The notes under the pieces were generated by a model. It searched no databases and was not told the DNA's origin. It saw only the letters and a list, made by a program, of their open reading frames with translations. Source: Knoellia koreensis (GTDB taxonomy: Bacteria > Actinomycetota > Actinomycetes > Actinomycetales > Dermatophilaceae). From it: a stretch of 64,000 bases of DNA. Shown here in pieces: positions 28,541-36,639 of the stretch. A program made the position numbers and the translations under genes. The stretch spans positions 488,976-552,975 of the forward strand of contig NZ_JABEPQ010000001.1 in NCBI RefSeq assembly GCF_013041615.1, given 5' to 3'. Every line of letters begins with the position of its first letter. The stretch's first letter is position 1.

Positions 28541-29790
28541 GCGGGCACCTCCTGGCCCTTGGCGACCACGGTCAGACCGGTCTCGGTGACGGTGAAGCCG
28601 CGTGCCATGTCGCGCTCCGGGTCGCCACCGATGACGGTGTTGTCCGGCACCTTGACGCCCTTGTCGATGATGGCTCGACTGATCGTGCAGCCACGGCCGA
28701 CCTCGACGCCGTCGAGCAGCACGCTGTCGTCGATGGTCGTGCCCGAGTGGATGTGGCACCGCGGCGACAGCACCGAGTTGGTGACGGTGGCGCCGGAGAT
28801 GACGACGCCGGGGGAGACGGCCGAGTTGTGGGCCTCACCGAACTTGCCGGCGGCGCCGTGGACCAGCTTGGCCGGCGGCTCGGGGCCGTAGTCGGTGTAG
28901 ATCGGCCAGTCGTAGTTGTAGAGGTTGAAGATGGGGTGGACCGACACGAGGTCCATGTGCGCCTCCCAGTAGGAGTCGAGCGTCCCCACGTCGCGCCAGT
29001 AGGCCCGGTCACGGTCGGTCGACCCGGGGATGTCGTTGTCCTTGAAGTCGTAGACGTAGGCGCTGCCCTCGTCGACGAAGGCCGGCACGATGTCGCCGCC
29101 CATGTCGTGCTTGCTGCCCTCACGTTCGTTGTCGCGCGTGACGGCGTCGACGAGGACGTCGGCGTTGAACACGTAGTTGCCCATGGAAGCGAGGACCTCC
29201 TCGGGGTTGTCGGGCAGACCCTTGGCGTCCTTGGGCTTCTCCCGGAAGGCGCCGATGCGGCGCGGGTCGGCGTCGTCGACCTCGATGACTCCGAACTGGT
29301 CGGCGAGGGCGATGGGCTGGCGGATCGCGGCGACGGTGACACCGGCCCCGGTCTCGATGTGCTGGGCGACCATCTGCGAGAAGTCCATCCGGTAGACGTG
29401 GTCGGCGCCGACGACCACGACGATGTCGGGCTTCTCGTCCTGGATCAGGTTGAGGGACTGGAAGATCGCGTTGGCCGAGCCGAGGTACCAGTTCTTGTCG
29501 ACCCTCTGCTGTGCCGGCACGGGGGCAACGTAGTTGCCGAGCATCGTGGACATGCGCCAGGTCGTCGTGACGTGCCGGTCGAGGCTGTGCGACTTGTACT
29601 GCGTCAGCACGACGACCTTGAGGTAACCGGAGTTGACGACGTTCGACAGGGCGAAGTCGATGAGCCGGTAGATGCCGCCGAACGGCACGGCCGGTTTCGC
29701 GCGGTCCGCCGTCAGGGGCATGAGGCGCTTGCCCTCACCACCCGCCAGGACGATCGCCAGCACCTTCGGTCCACCGGATCGGTACGCCAT
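28537..29790 (-). CDS. glgC: glucose-1-phosphate adenylyltransferase
   Basis: A 417-residue ADP-glucose pyrophosphorylase. The nucleotide loop is [13 protein letters not shown] (15-27), with the family segments [10 protein letters not shown] (30-39) and [16 protein letters not shown] near 127-142, and a C-terminal left-handed beta-helix ([20 protein letters not shown]). It makes ADP-glucose for glycogen or maltose-1-phosphate synthesis and is divergent from glgA, as in mycobacteria. TAGGGT (minus, 29797-29802) lies 6 bases before the ATG, a leaderless arrangement. Confidence 0.94.
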   Translation of the reverse strand: MAYRSGGPKVLAIVLAGGEGKRLMPLTADRAKPAVPFGGIYRLIDFALSNVVNSGYLKVVVLTQYKSHSLDRHVTTTWRMSTMLGNYVAPVPAQQRVDKNWYLGSANAIFQSLNLIQDEKPDIVVVVGADHVYRMDFSQMVAQHIETGAGVTVAAIRQPIALADQFGVIEVDDADPRRIGAFREKPKDAKGLPDNPEEVLASMGNYVFNADVLVDAVTRDNEREGSKHDMGGDIVPAFVDEGSAYVYDFKDNDIPGSTDRDRAYWRDVGTLDSYWEAHMDLVSVHPIFNLYNYDWPIYTDYGPEPPAKLVHGAAGKFGEAHNSAVSPGVVISGATVTNSVLSPRCHIHSGTTIDDSVLLDGVEVGRGCTISRAIIDKGVKVPDNTVIGGDPERDMARGFTVTETGLTVVAKGQEVPA

Positions 29791-29796
29791 GGCTCG

Positions 29797-29845
29797 ACCC
29801 TAGGGACTCCACGCCCTCGCGGCGACCCATGTCCGGCACTAATCT
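29797..29845. promoter_or_regulatory. divergent leaderless promoters of glgC and glgA
   Basis: The 62-base gap holds the minus-strand -10 TAGGGT (29797-29802), 6 bases from the glgC ATG, and the plus-strand -10 TAATCT (29840-29845), 7 bases from the glgA GTG. Neither gene has a Shine-Dalgarno sequence. No clear operator was seen between them. Confidence 0.55.
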
Positions 29846-29852
29846 CACCAGC

Positions 29853-31079
29853 GTGAGAGTGGACATCCTGACCAAGGAGTACCCGCCCAACATCTACGGG
29901 GGCGCGGGCGTCCACGTGAGCGAGCTGGTGCGAGCCCTGCGCAGCCGGGGCGACCTCGACGTGCGGGTGCATGCGTTCGGCGAGCCCGTGGCCGAGGAGG
30001 GCACGACCGGGTATGCCGACCTGCCGGACCTCGCGGACGCCAACGCCGCCATCAAGACCCTCGGCGTGGACCTGGCGATGGCCGGCGACTGCGTCGGTGC
30101 GGACATCGTCCACTCCCACACGTGGTACGCGAACTTCGCGGGGCACCTGGCCTCACTGCTCGGCGGTATGCCGCACGTCGTCACCGCGCACTCGCTCGAG
30201 CCGATGCGCCCGTGGAAGGCCGAGCAGCTGGGTGGTGGCTATCGCGTCTCGTCCTTCGCCGAGCGGACGGCATACGAGGCCGCGGACGCCGTCGTCGCGG
30301 TGAGCGAGGGCATGCGCCAGGACGTCCTGCGCGCCTACCCCACGGTCGACCCGGACAAGGTGAAGGTGGTCCACAACGGCATCGACTCCCAGCTGTGGCA
30401 ACGGCATCGGGACCCTGACACGGTGCGTCGACTCGGCGTCGACCCCGACGGGAAGTCGGTCATCTTCGTCGGCCGCATCACCCGGCAGAAGGGCCTGCCC
30501 TACCTACTGCGGGCTGCCGCGTCGCTGCCGCCGGACGTGCAGCTGGTGCTGTGTGCCGGTTCGCCCGACACCCCGGAGATCATGGCCGAGGTGGAGGGCC
30601 TGATGCAGGAGCTGAAGGCCACGCGCGAGGGCGTCGTGTGGATCCCCGAGATGCTGCCGCGGGCCGACGTGGTTGCGCTGCTGTCGGCGGCGACCGTGTT
30701 CGCCTGCCCCTCGATCTACGAGCCGCTCGGCATCGTCAACCTCGAGGCGATGGCCTGCGAGCTGCCCGTGGTGGCCACGGCGACCGGGGGCATCCCCGAG
30801 GTCGTGGTCGACGGCGAGACCGGCTGGCTGGTGCCGATCGAGCAGAAGCAGGACGGCAGCGGCATCCCCCTCGACCCCGACCGGTTCGTGGCCGATCTCG
30901 CCGCGGCCCTCAACGACGCCGTGAGCGATGTGCCGCGCGCCGACCGGATGGGCCTGGCCGGGCGCAAGCGTGCCGTGGAGTCGTTCTCCTGGAACGCGAT
31001 CGGGGAGCAGACCAACCAGGTCTACCTGGACGTCCTGCGCCGCCGGCAGCTCGCGTCGATGGAGCCGGGCACGCAGTGA
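29853..31079 (+). CDS. glgA: GT4 glycogen synthase / maltose-1-phosphate synthase
   Basis: A 408-residue GT-B glycosyltransferase of the actinobacterial GlgA/GlgM type. It starts MRVDILTKEYPPNIYGGAGVH; the C-terminal half has VIFVGRITRQKGLPYLL near 205-221 and the nucleotide-sugar segment IYEPLGIVNLEAMACELPVV near 288-307. In mycobacteria the orthologue next to glgC makes maltose-1-phosphate from ADP-glucose and glucose-1-phosphate, so either product is possible. The GTG at 29853 is chosen from homologue-like N-terminal sequence and the TAATCT hexamer 7 bases upstream. Confidence 0.9.
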   Translation: MRVDILTKEYPPNIYGGAGVHVSELVRALRSRGDLDVRVHAFGEPVAEEGTTGYADLPDLADANAAIKTLGVDLAMAGDCVGADIVHSHTWYANFAGHLASLLGGMPHVVTAHSLEPMRPWKAEQLGGGYRVSSFAERTAYEAADAVVAVSEGMRQDVLRAYPTVDPDKVKVVHNGIDSQLWQRHRDPDTVRRLGVDPDGKSVIFVGRITRQKGLPYLLRAAASLPPDVQLVLCAGSPDTPEIMAEVEGLMQELKATREGVVWIPEMLPRADVVALLSAATVFACPSIYEPLGIVNLEAMACELPVVATATGGIPEVVVDGETGWLVPIEQKQDGSGIPLDPDRFVADLAAALNDAVSDVPRADRMGLAGRKRAVESFSWNAIGEQTNQVYLDVLRRRQLASMEPGTQ

Positions 31080-31619
31080 TCGAGGAGGAGCTCGCCGGCG
31101 GGAACATGGGTCCGGTCCACCGGCGAGGGGACACGGTGCTGCGTTCGGCGGGGGAGTGGACACCCGCAGTGCACCGGCCCGTGGCGTTCACCGGTGCGCG
31201 AACCGCTGGAAGTGTTGTGCCACAACGACTTTGCGCCCTACAACCTGGTCTACCGAGATGGTCTGGCCCTCGGGGTGATCGACTTCGACTTCGCCTCGCC
31301 GGGGTCGCGGCTGTGGGACCTCGCCTACCTCGTCTACCGGCTCGCACCCCTCACGACCGACCGCGCGGACGGGTTCCGCGACGACGAACGCCTGGCACGG
31401 CTCGACCGGGTCGTCGCAGCGTATGGCGGTAGCTACGCACGCGAGGACGTGCTCGCGATGGTGGTCGCGCGACTCGAGCACCTCGCCGAGTTCTCCGACG
31501 AGAAGGCCGTCGAGCTCGCCAACCCGGATTTGCACGGCCACGCCGAGCTCTACCGCGCCGACATCGGGCTCGTCGAGGCCCTGCGGGATGCGGCTACGCC
31601 GGGCGCCAGCCCGCGATGA
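31076..31619 (+). pseudogene. decayed aminoglycoside-phosphotransferase-type gene
   Basis: The GTG at 31076 overlaps the glgA stop (GTGA) and encodes a normal N-terminus of this family (EEELAGGNMGPVHRRGDTV, then GEWTPAVH) in one frame. From about 31185 the match resumes in another frame with REPLEVLCHNDFAPYNLVYR, the HxDxxxxN catalytic loop, and VIDFDFASPG, and runs to a stop at 31619. About 80-100 codons that normally link the two (rest of the N-lobe and hinge) are absent. An internal deletion with a frame change near 31160-31190 is the simplest reading. The C-terminal fragment alone would lack ATP-binding elements. Confidence 0.75.
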
Positions 31620-32349
31620 CGGCACAGGCGGCGTTGGTGGCGTCGGCCAGTGCGTGGTCAGCGTTGCGCTGGAGGCCGCGCAGCAGGGCGGTCCGGCGGC
31701 CGGACTCGCTCGCGGTCAGCGCCCCGTCGGGGGCGGTGAGGGCCACGTCGGCGATGCGCCCGACCGTCCCGGCGAGCGCGATCACCCGCGCGGCGCGCCC
31801 GGGCAGGCCCGACGGCAGGCCCCACTGACCGCCGAGCGCGGCGTCCGCCAGCTCGCGGGCAGCCGTGCCACCGAAGGGTTGCCCACCGGCAGAGTCGATC
31901 GCCTCGGTCGCCACCATGAGCTGCTCGCGCAGGTGACGTTCGAGCTGGGACGCCTCGAGCGCCTCGACACGGTGCCGGGGCACTGGGTCGGCGTCGTATG
32001 CCGTCCAGTCCACCCGGGTGCCCACGAGCGTCCCCGAACCGTACGTCGAGATGGTCGGCACCAGCATGCCCCCGATGCCCGGCACGTACACACACTCGCC
32101 GGCCGCGGCAGCCGCGCCGCGCGCCTCTCCGGAAGCACCCGGCATACCCAGGAGGTCGCCTGGGGCGGGCAGCGCGACGAGCAACGCCCGCTCACCGAAC
32201 CCGTGCCATGTCGCCAGCCGGGCCAGGTCGCCGTCGACGTGGTCGACGTCGGGCATGGCTCGGACGAGGGCGTCCTCGAGCGGTGACCCCGACGCCCACG
32301 CGTGGGTCACCCACAGCGAAACACGCACGGAGGCAGGTAGTTCAGGCAC
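31594..32349 (-). CDS. conserved actinobacterial protein, unknown function
   Basis: A 251-residue cytoplasmic-looking protein with no membrane segment or recognised catalytic motif. The N-terminal part has VSLWVTHAWASGSPLEDALVR; the middle is glycine/alanine-rich; the C-terminal third is helical and ends AACAVIAGWRPA. I recognise the pattern as a conserved hypothetical of actinobacteria but not a function. TAGCAT (minus, 32356-32361) lies 6 bases before the GTG, a leaderless arrangement. The last 26 bases overlap the convergent phosphotransferase pseudogene. Confidence 0.7.
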   Translation of the reverse strand: MPELPASVRVSLWVTHAWASGSPLEDALVRAMPDVDHVDGDLARLATWHGFGERALLVALPAPGDLLGMPGASGEARGAAAAAGECVYVPGIGGMLVPTISTYGSGTLVGTRVDWTAYDADPVPRHRVEALEASQLERHLREQLMVATEAIDSAGGQPFGGTAARELADAALGGQWGLPSGLPGRAARVIALAGTVGRIADVALTAPDGALTASESGRRTALLRGLQRNADHALADATNAACAVIAGWRPA

Positions 32350-32355
32350 GCGGCA

Positions 32356-32402
32356 ATGCTAGGCGTGCCCGCTCTGCCCGACGCGGGCCCGGCCGATAGG
32401 GT
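32356..32402. promoter_or_regulatory. divergent leaderless promoters, 32349 gene and ABC ATPase
   Basis: The minus-strand -10 TAGCAT (32356-32361) is 6 bases from its GTG, and the plus-strand -10 TAGGGT (32397-32402) is 8 bases from the ATG at 32411. No Shine-Dalgarno sequence precedes either start. Confidence 0.5.
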
Positions 32403-32410
32403 CGGGTGCC

Positions 32411-33241
32411 ATGAGCGATGTCCTCGAGTTCGCCGGCGTCAGCGTCGTGCGGGGCAAGACGACCTTGCTCGACGACATCACCTGGGAGGTCGAGGAGGGC
32501 CAGCGCTGGGTGGTCCTCGGCCCCAACGGCGCAGGGAAGACGACCCTCTTGCAGCTCGCGGCCGGGCGCATGCACCCGAGCACCGGCGTGGCCGGGGTCC
32601 TCGGTGAGGTGCTGGGCGCCGTCGACGTCTTCGAGCTCCGGCCCCGCATCGGACTCGCGTCGGCCTCGCTCGCCGAGCGCATCCCGCGCGACGAGGCCGT
32701 GCACAACGTCGTCGTGACCGCGTCCTACGGGGTCGTCGGCCGGTGGCGTGAGGACTACGACACCCTCGACCACGTGCGCGCAGCCGAGCTGCTGCAGGCC
32801 CTGGGAGCCGACCACCTCGCCGACCGCACCTTCGGCACGCTCTCGGAGGGGGAGCGCAAGCGGGTGCAGATCGCCCGCGCGCTCATGACCGACCCCGAGC
32901 TCATGCTGCTCGACGAGCCCGCAGCCGGGCTCGACCTCGGCGGCCGGGAGGACCTCGTGCGCCGTCTGGGCGAGCTGGCCGGCGACGTCGAGGCACCGGC
33001 CCTCATCCTCGTGACCCACCATGTCGAGGAGATCCCACCGAACTTCACCGACGTCCTGCTGCTGCGCGATGGCCGGATCGTCGCGCAGGGCCCGGTCGAG
33101 ATCACCCTCACCGAGCAGAACCTCTCCGAGACGTTCGGTATGCCGCTCGAGCTCGAGCAGCGCGGCGACCGGTGGACCGCGCGCCTGCGCCACGACACGA
33201 CATCACCAACCCCTTCCCACGACCCGTCGCCGACGTCCTAG
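32411..33241 (+). CDS. ABC transporter ATP-binding protein
   Basis: A 276-residue single ABC ATPase domain: Walker A GPNGAGKTTLL near 38-48, signature LSEGERKRVQIAR near 142-154 (SEGE instead of SGGQ) and Walker B LMLLDEPAAGLD near 163-174. The C-terminal 30 residues are serine/threonine/proline-rich. No permease gene is adjacent. The LSEGE signature and stand-alone setting resemble the ModF/YlmA-like ATPases of actinobacteria. The transported or regulated substrate is unknown. Confidence 0.87.
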   Translation: MSDVLEFAGVSVVRGKTTLLDDITWEVEEGQRWVVLGPNGAGKTTLLQLAAGRMHPSTGVAGVLGEVLGAVDVFELRPRIGLASASLAERIPRDEAVHNVVVTASYGVVGRWREDYDTLDHVRAAELLQALGADHLADRTFGTLSEGERKRVQIARALMTDPELMLLDEPAAGLDLGGREDLVRRLGELAGDVEAPALILVTHHVEEIPPNFTDVLLLRDGRIVAQGPVEITLTEQNLSETFGMPLELEQRGDRWTARLRHDTTSPTPSHDPSPTS

Positions 33242-33283
33242 AGTTACCGCTACGACCGGGTGTGCCCGGGAGAAGGAGGGGCT

Positions 33284-33751
33284 ATGGACTGGTTGGCAGA
33301 CAACCCGTGGCTGGCCTGGCTGGGCCTCGCGCTGATCCTCGCCGCCATCGAGGCGGCGACGGTCGACTTCGTGTTCATCATGATCGCCGGTGGCGCTGCC
33401 GCCGCGTCGGTCGCGGCCGGTGCGGGGGCGTCGTTCCCCGTGCAGGTCGTGGTGGCCGTCGTCGTGTCGGTGCTGCTCCTGCTGGTGGTCCGGCCGATCG
33501 TCAAGCGGCGCTTCATGGACACCGGGTCCAGCCACGGCATCGGTGCCCGAAGCCTGGTGGGCCGCAACGCCAAGGTGATCCAGACCGTGACCAGCAACGA
33601 CGGGCGGGTCAAGCTCGCCGGTGAGACCTGGTCGGCGCGCACGTCTGAGGACGGCGCAGTGTGCCAACCCGGCCAGGAGGTCCGGGTTGTATCCATCGAG
33701 GGGGCCACCGTGATCGTCTCTGGCGTCACGGCGGGTCAGAAAGCTGAGTAG
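33284..33751 (+). CDS. NfeD-family membrane protein
   Basis: A 155-residue short NfeD protein: two or three transmembrane helices in residues about 10-75 and a C-terminal OB-fold domain (about 95-150; GRNAKVIQTVTSNDGRVKLAGE, then VVSIEGATVIVSG). Such proteins pair with SPFH/stomatin proteins in membrane microdomains. The ATG at 33284 has GAAGGAGG upstream; an earlier in-frame start lacks a ribosome site. The stomatin gene starts 3 bases after its stop. Confidence 0.87.
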   Translation: MDWLADNPWLAWLGLALILAAIEAATVDFVFIMIAGGAAAASVAAGAGASFPVQVVVAVVVSVLLLLVVRPIVKRRFMDTGSSHGIGARSLVGRNAKVIQTVTSNDGRVKLAGETWSARTSEDGAVCQPGQEVRVVSIEGATVIVSGVTAGQKAE

Positions 33752-33754
33752 ACC

Positions 33755-34921
33755 GTGGACTTCGGTGCAGGTTTCATCGTCCTGATCCTGCTGGTCGCGT
33801 TTGCGCTGGTCGTGCTGTTCCGCACGGTCCGCATCGTGCCGCAGCAGACCGCGCTGATCATCGAACGGCTGGGGCGCTACTCGCGCACCCTCGAGGGTGG
33901 CATCCACTTCCTCGTGCCGTTCGTCGACAAGGTGCGCGCGAACATCGACCTGCGCGAGCAGGTGGTGTCGTTCCCGCCGCAGCCGGTGATCACCTCCGAC
34001 AACCTCGTCGTCAACATCGACACCGTCATCTACTACTCCGTGATCGACGCCAAGTCGGCCGTCTACGAGATCGCCAACTTCATCCAGGGCATCGAGCAGC
34101 TCACCGTCACCACGCTGCGCAACGTCATCGGCTCGCTCGACCTCGAGCAGACGCTGACCAGCCGCGACCAGATCAACGCCCAGCTGCGTGGGGTCCTCGA
34201 CGAGGCCACCGGCAAGTGGGGCATCCGCGTCAACCGCGTCGAGCTCAAGGCCATCGACCCGCCGATCTCGGTGCAGGAGTCGATGGAGAAGCAGATGAAG
34301 GCTGAGCGTGACCGCCGCGCCGCCATCCTCAACGCCGAGGGTGTCAAGCAGTCCAACATCCTGACGGCCGAGGGTGAGAAGCAGAGCCAGATCCTGCGCG
34401 CCGAGGGTTCCGCGCAGGCCCGCATCCTCGAGGCTCAGGGCCAGGCCCGTGCGATCCAGCAGGTGTTCGACGCGATCCACCGCGGCAAGCCGACCCAGAA
34501 GTTGCTGGCCTACCAGTACCTCCAGGTGCTGCCGCAGATCGCGCGTGGTGACTCCAACAAGATGTGGATCATTCCGAGTGAGCTGACCGACGCCCTGCGC
34601 GGGATCGGTGGTGCGCTGGGCAAGACCGAGCCGGGCGGTCCGGACGGCTCCGACGACGAGCAGTGGGTCGACCCGGGCGACCCGGCCGACGTCTTCCAGG
34701 AGACCGCGCTGGAGGACCCGGCCCAGGCCCTGGCCGAGGCGCGCGGCCAGGCCGGTCGCGCCAGCCAGGAGGCGACCGAGCACGCCCAGCCGGTGCAGCG
34801 GGTCCAGCCGCCCGTGCAGCCGCCGGCCGACGCGGTTCCGGAGTACCAGCCGGAGACGCCGATCGTCCCGCCCGCGCCCCCGGTCGAGGGCCCCGAGGGC
34901 ACCGAGCCGCCGCGCCCCTGA
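33755..34921 (+). CDS. SPFH/stomatin-family (band 7) protein
   Basis: A 388-residue protein with one N-terminal membrane helix (about 5-25), an SPFH domain (about 26-200; VPQQTALIIERLGRYSRTLEGG) and a long helical, oligomerising region with repeated AEG(V/E)KQS-type segments. It has an unusually long proline/glutamine-rich C-terminal tail (about 290-388). With NfeD it probably forms a membrane scaffold of the QmcA/stomatin type, as known for the family. It is followed by a strong terminator. Confidence 0.9.
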   Translation: MDFGAGFIVLILLVAFALVVLFRTVRIVPQQTALIIERLGRYSRTLEGGIHFLVPFVDKVRANIDLREQVVSFPPQPVITSDNLVVNIDTVIYYSVIDAKSAVYEIANFIQGIEQLTVTTLRNVIGSLDLEQTLTSRDQINAQLRGVLDEATGKWGIRVNRVELKAIDPPISVQESMEKQMKAERDRRAAILNAEGVKQSNILTAEGEKQSQILRAEGSAQARILEAQGQARAIQQVFDAIHRGKPTQKLLAYQYLQVLPQIARGDSNKMWIIPSELTDALRGIGGALGKTEPGGPDGSDDEQWVDPGDPADVFQETALEDPAQALAEARGQAGRASQEATEHAQPVQRVQPPVQPPADAVPEYQPETPIVPPAPPVEGPEGTEPPRP

Positions 34922-34938
34922 CCCCAGCAGACGCACGA

Positions 34939-34975
34939 GGTATGCAGCCCGCTCGCCGTGAGCGGGCGGCATACC
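34939..34975 (+). terminator. terminator built from the GGTATGC motif
   Basis: Arms 34939-34954 and 34960-34975 pair over 16 bases with one mismatch around a GCCGT loop, 18 bases after the stomatin stop. The outer part of the stem is GGTATGC/GGCATACC, an inverted pair of the dispersed motif seen throughout the window. No T-tract follows. Confidence 0.75.
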
Positions 34976-35026
34976 GCTGTCTGGACTGGTCCCTGGGCGA
35001 AACGAGACGGTCGCTAGGGTGACCGG

Positions 35027-35812
35027 GTGTCCGTCACCGAAGCCCTCGGGATCTTCCTCGCGGGCACGGCGGCCGGCACCATCAACACGGTCGTGGGCTC
35101 GGGCACGCTGATCACCTTCCCGACCCTGCTGTTCTTCGGCTTCCCGCCGCTGACCGCGAACATGTCGAACAACATCGGCCTGGTCGGTGGCGGCGTCACC
35201 GGGTCGTGGGGCTACCGCAAGGAGCTCGTCGGCGCCGGTCCCGCGATCCGCAAGCTGGTACCCATGTCGCTCCTGGGCGGCATCAGCGGGGCGCTGCTGC
35301 TGCGGATCCTGCCCGAGGGCGCCTTCACCGCCATCGTCCCGGTCCTCATCGCCATCGGCGTGCTGCTCGTCGTCTTCGGGCCGGCGCTGCAGCGCCGCGC
35401 GGCCGCCAAGCACGGCGAGGACGACGTGCACCCGGCCCACCGCGGCGGCCCGACGACGTTCCTGCTCATGGCTGCCGTCTACCTAGCCGGTGTCTACGGC
35501 GGCTACTTCGGCGCCGCCCAGGGCGTGATCCTCATGGGGGTCCTCAGCGTCCTGAGCAGCGAGCCACTGCAACGGCTCAACGGCTACAAGAACGTCCTCG
35601 CGCTCGTGGTCAACGCGGTGGCCGCGATCGTGTTCGTCATCATCGGGCACGACCTCATCGACTGGTGGGTCGTCGCACTCATCGCGGTCGGGTCGCTGCT
35701 GGGCGGTGTGATCGGGTCGACCGTCGGGCGCAGGCTGCCACCCCTGGCGCTGCGGGGGCTCATCGTCGTCATCGGCGTGATCGGCATCGTCAAGATCGTC
35801 TGGTTCAGCTGA
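35027..35812 (+). CDS. TauE/SafE-family anion permease
   Basis: A 261-residue membrane protein of the sulfite exporter TauE/SafE family with about eight hydrophobic segments in two repeats (GTAAGTINTVVGSGTLITFPTL near 10-31; GVYGGYFGAAQGVILMGVL near 155-173). It may export sulfite, sulfoacetate or another organic acid. TAGGGT (35015-35020) lies 6 bases before the GTG, a leaderless arrangement. The next gene starts 1 base after its stop. Confidence 0.86.
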   Translation: MSVTEALGIFLAGTAAGTINTVVGSGTLITFPTLLFFGFPPLTANMSNNIGLVGGGVTGSWGYRKELVGAGPAIRKLVPMSLLGGISGALLLRILPEGAFTAIVPVLIAIGVLLVVFGPALQRRAAAKHGEDDVHPAHRGGPTTFLLMAAVYLAGVYGGYFGAAQGVILMGVLSVLSSEPLQRLNGYKNVLALVVNAVAAIVFVIIGHDLIDWWVVALIAVGSLLGGVIGSTVGRRLPPLALRGLIVVIGVIGIVKIVWFS

Positions 35813-35813
35813 C

Positions 35814-36638
35814 GTGCCCGTCACCATCACCACCGCCGACGACGACCGGCTCGCCGACTACGTGCGGCTCACTGATGTCGCGCTGCGCCGGCGCACCGAG
35901 CCCGAGCGCGGTCTCTACATCGCCGAGTCCGAGAAGGTGATCCGGCGCGCGCTGGCCGCCGGGCACCGGCCGCGCAGCTACCTCATGGCCAGGCGCTGGC
36001 TCGACGACCTGGCCGACCTCGTCGCGAATGCCGAGGCGGACGGCGTTCCCGTGTTCGTCGGTGAGCACGACGTGATCGAGCAGCTGACCGGCTTCCACCT
36101 GCACCGGGGCGCCCTGGCGTCGATGCAGCGGCCCGAGCTGCCGGACGTCACCGACCTGGTCGCGGACGCTCAACGGGTGCTCGTGCTCGAGGACATCGTC
36201 GACCACACCAACGTGGGGGCGGTGTTCCGGTCGGCGGCGGCCCTTGGTGTCGATGCCGTGCTCGTGACGCCCAGATGTGCGGATCCGTTGTACCGCAGAT
36301 CGATCCGCGTCTCCATGGGCACCGTCTTCCAGGTGCCGTGGACGCGCATCGACCCATGGCCGGGTGGCATCGCGGACCTCCAGCAGGCCGGGTTCACCGT
36401 CGCCACGCTGGCACTGGCCGACGACGCCGTGTCGCTCGACGACCTGGCCGCCGACCCGCCGGACCGGCTCGTGCTGGTGCTCGGCACCGAGGGTGACGGG
36501 CTGTCCCGCCACACCGTCGCCGCCGCCGACCTCACGGTCACGATCCCGATGGCCGGGGGAGTGGACTCCCTGAACGTGGCTGCGGCGGGCGCCGTGGCCG
36601 CGTGGGCCCTGCGCCCGCCGCAGCGGGATCGTTCCTGA
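35814..36638 (+). CDS. SpoU/TrmH-family RNA 2'-O-methyltransferase
   Basis: A 274-residue protein: N-terminal substrate-binding domain (about 1-105) and SPOUT methyltransferase domain (about 120-270) with the knot motifs VLVLEDIVDHTNVGAVFRSAAALGVDAVL (motif 1, around 122-150), LVLVLGTEGDGLS (motif 2) and IPMAGGVDSLNVAAAGAVA (motif 3). It should methylate rRNA or tRNA ribose using SAM. The target base is not predictable. Translation is probably coupled to the TauE gene (stop and GTG separated by one base). Confidence 0.9.
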   Translation: MPVTITTADDDRLADYVRLTDVALRRRTEPERGLYIAESEKVIRRALAAGHRPRSYLMARRWLDDLADLVANAEADGVPVFVGEHDVIEQLTGFHLHRGALASMQRPELPDVTDLVADAQRVLVLEDIVDHTNVGAVFRSAAALGVDAVLVTPRCADPLYRRSIRVSMGTVFQVPWTRIDPWPGGIADLQQAGFTVATLALADDAVSLDDLAADPPDRLVLVLGTEGDGLSRHTVAAADLTVTIPMAGGVDSLNVAAAGAVAAWALRPPQRDRS

Positions 36639-36639
36639 C

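Noticed and set aside
28537-28759. N-terminal extension of the LLM protein through the end of glgC
   Set aside because: The extension is the out-of-frame shadow of the glgC 3' end; the GTG overlapping the glgC stop gives the family N-terminus.
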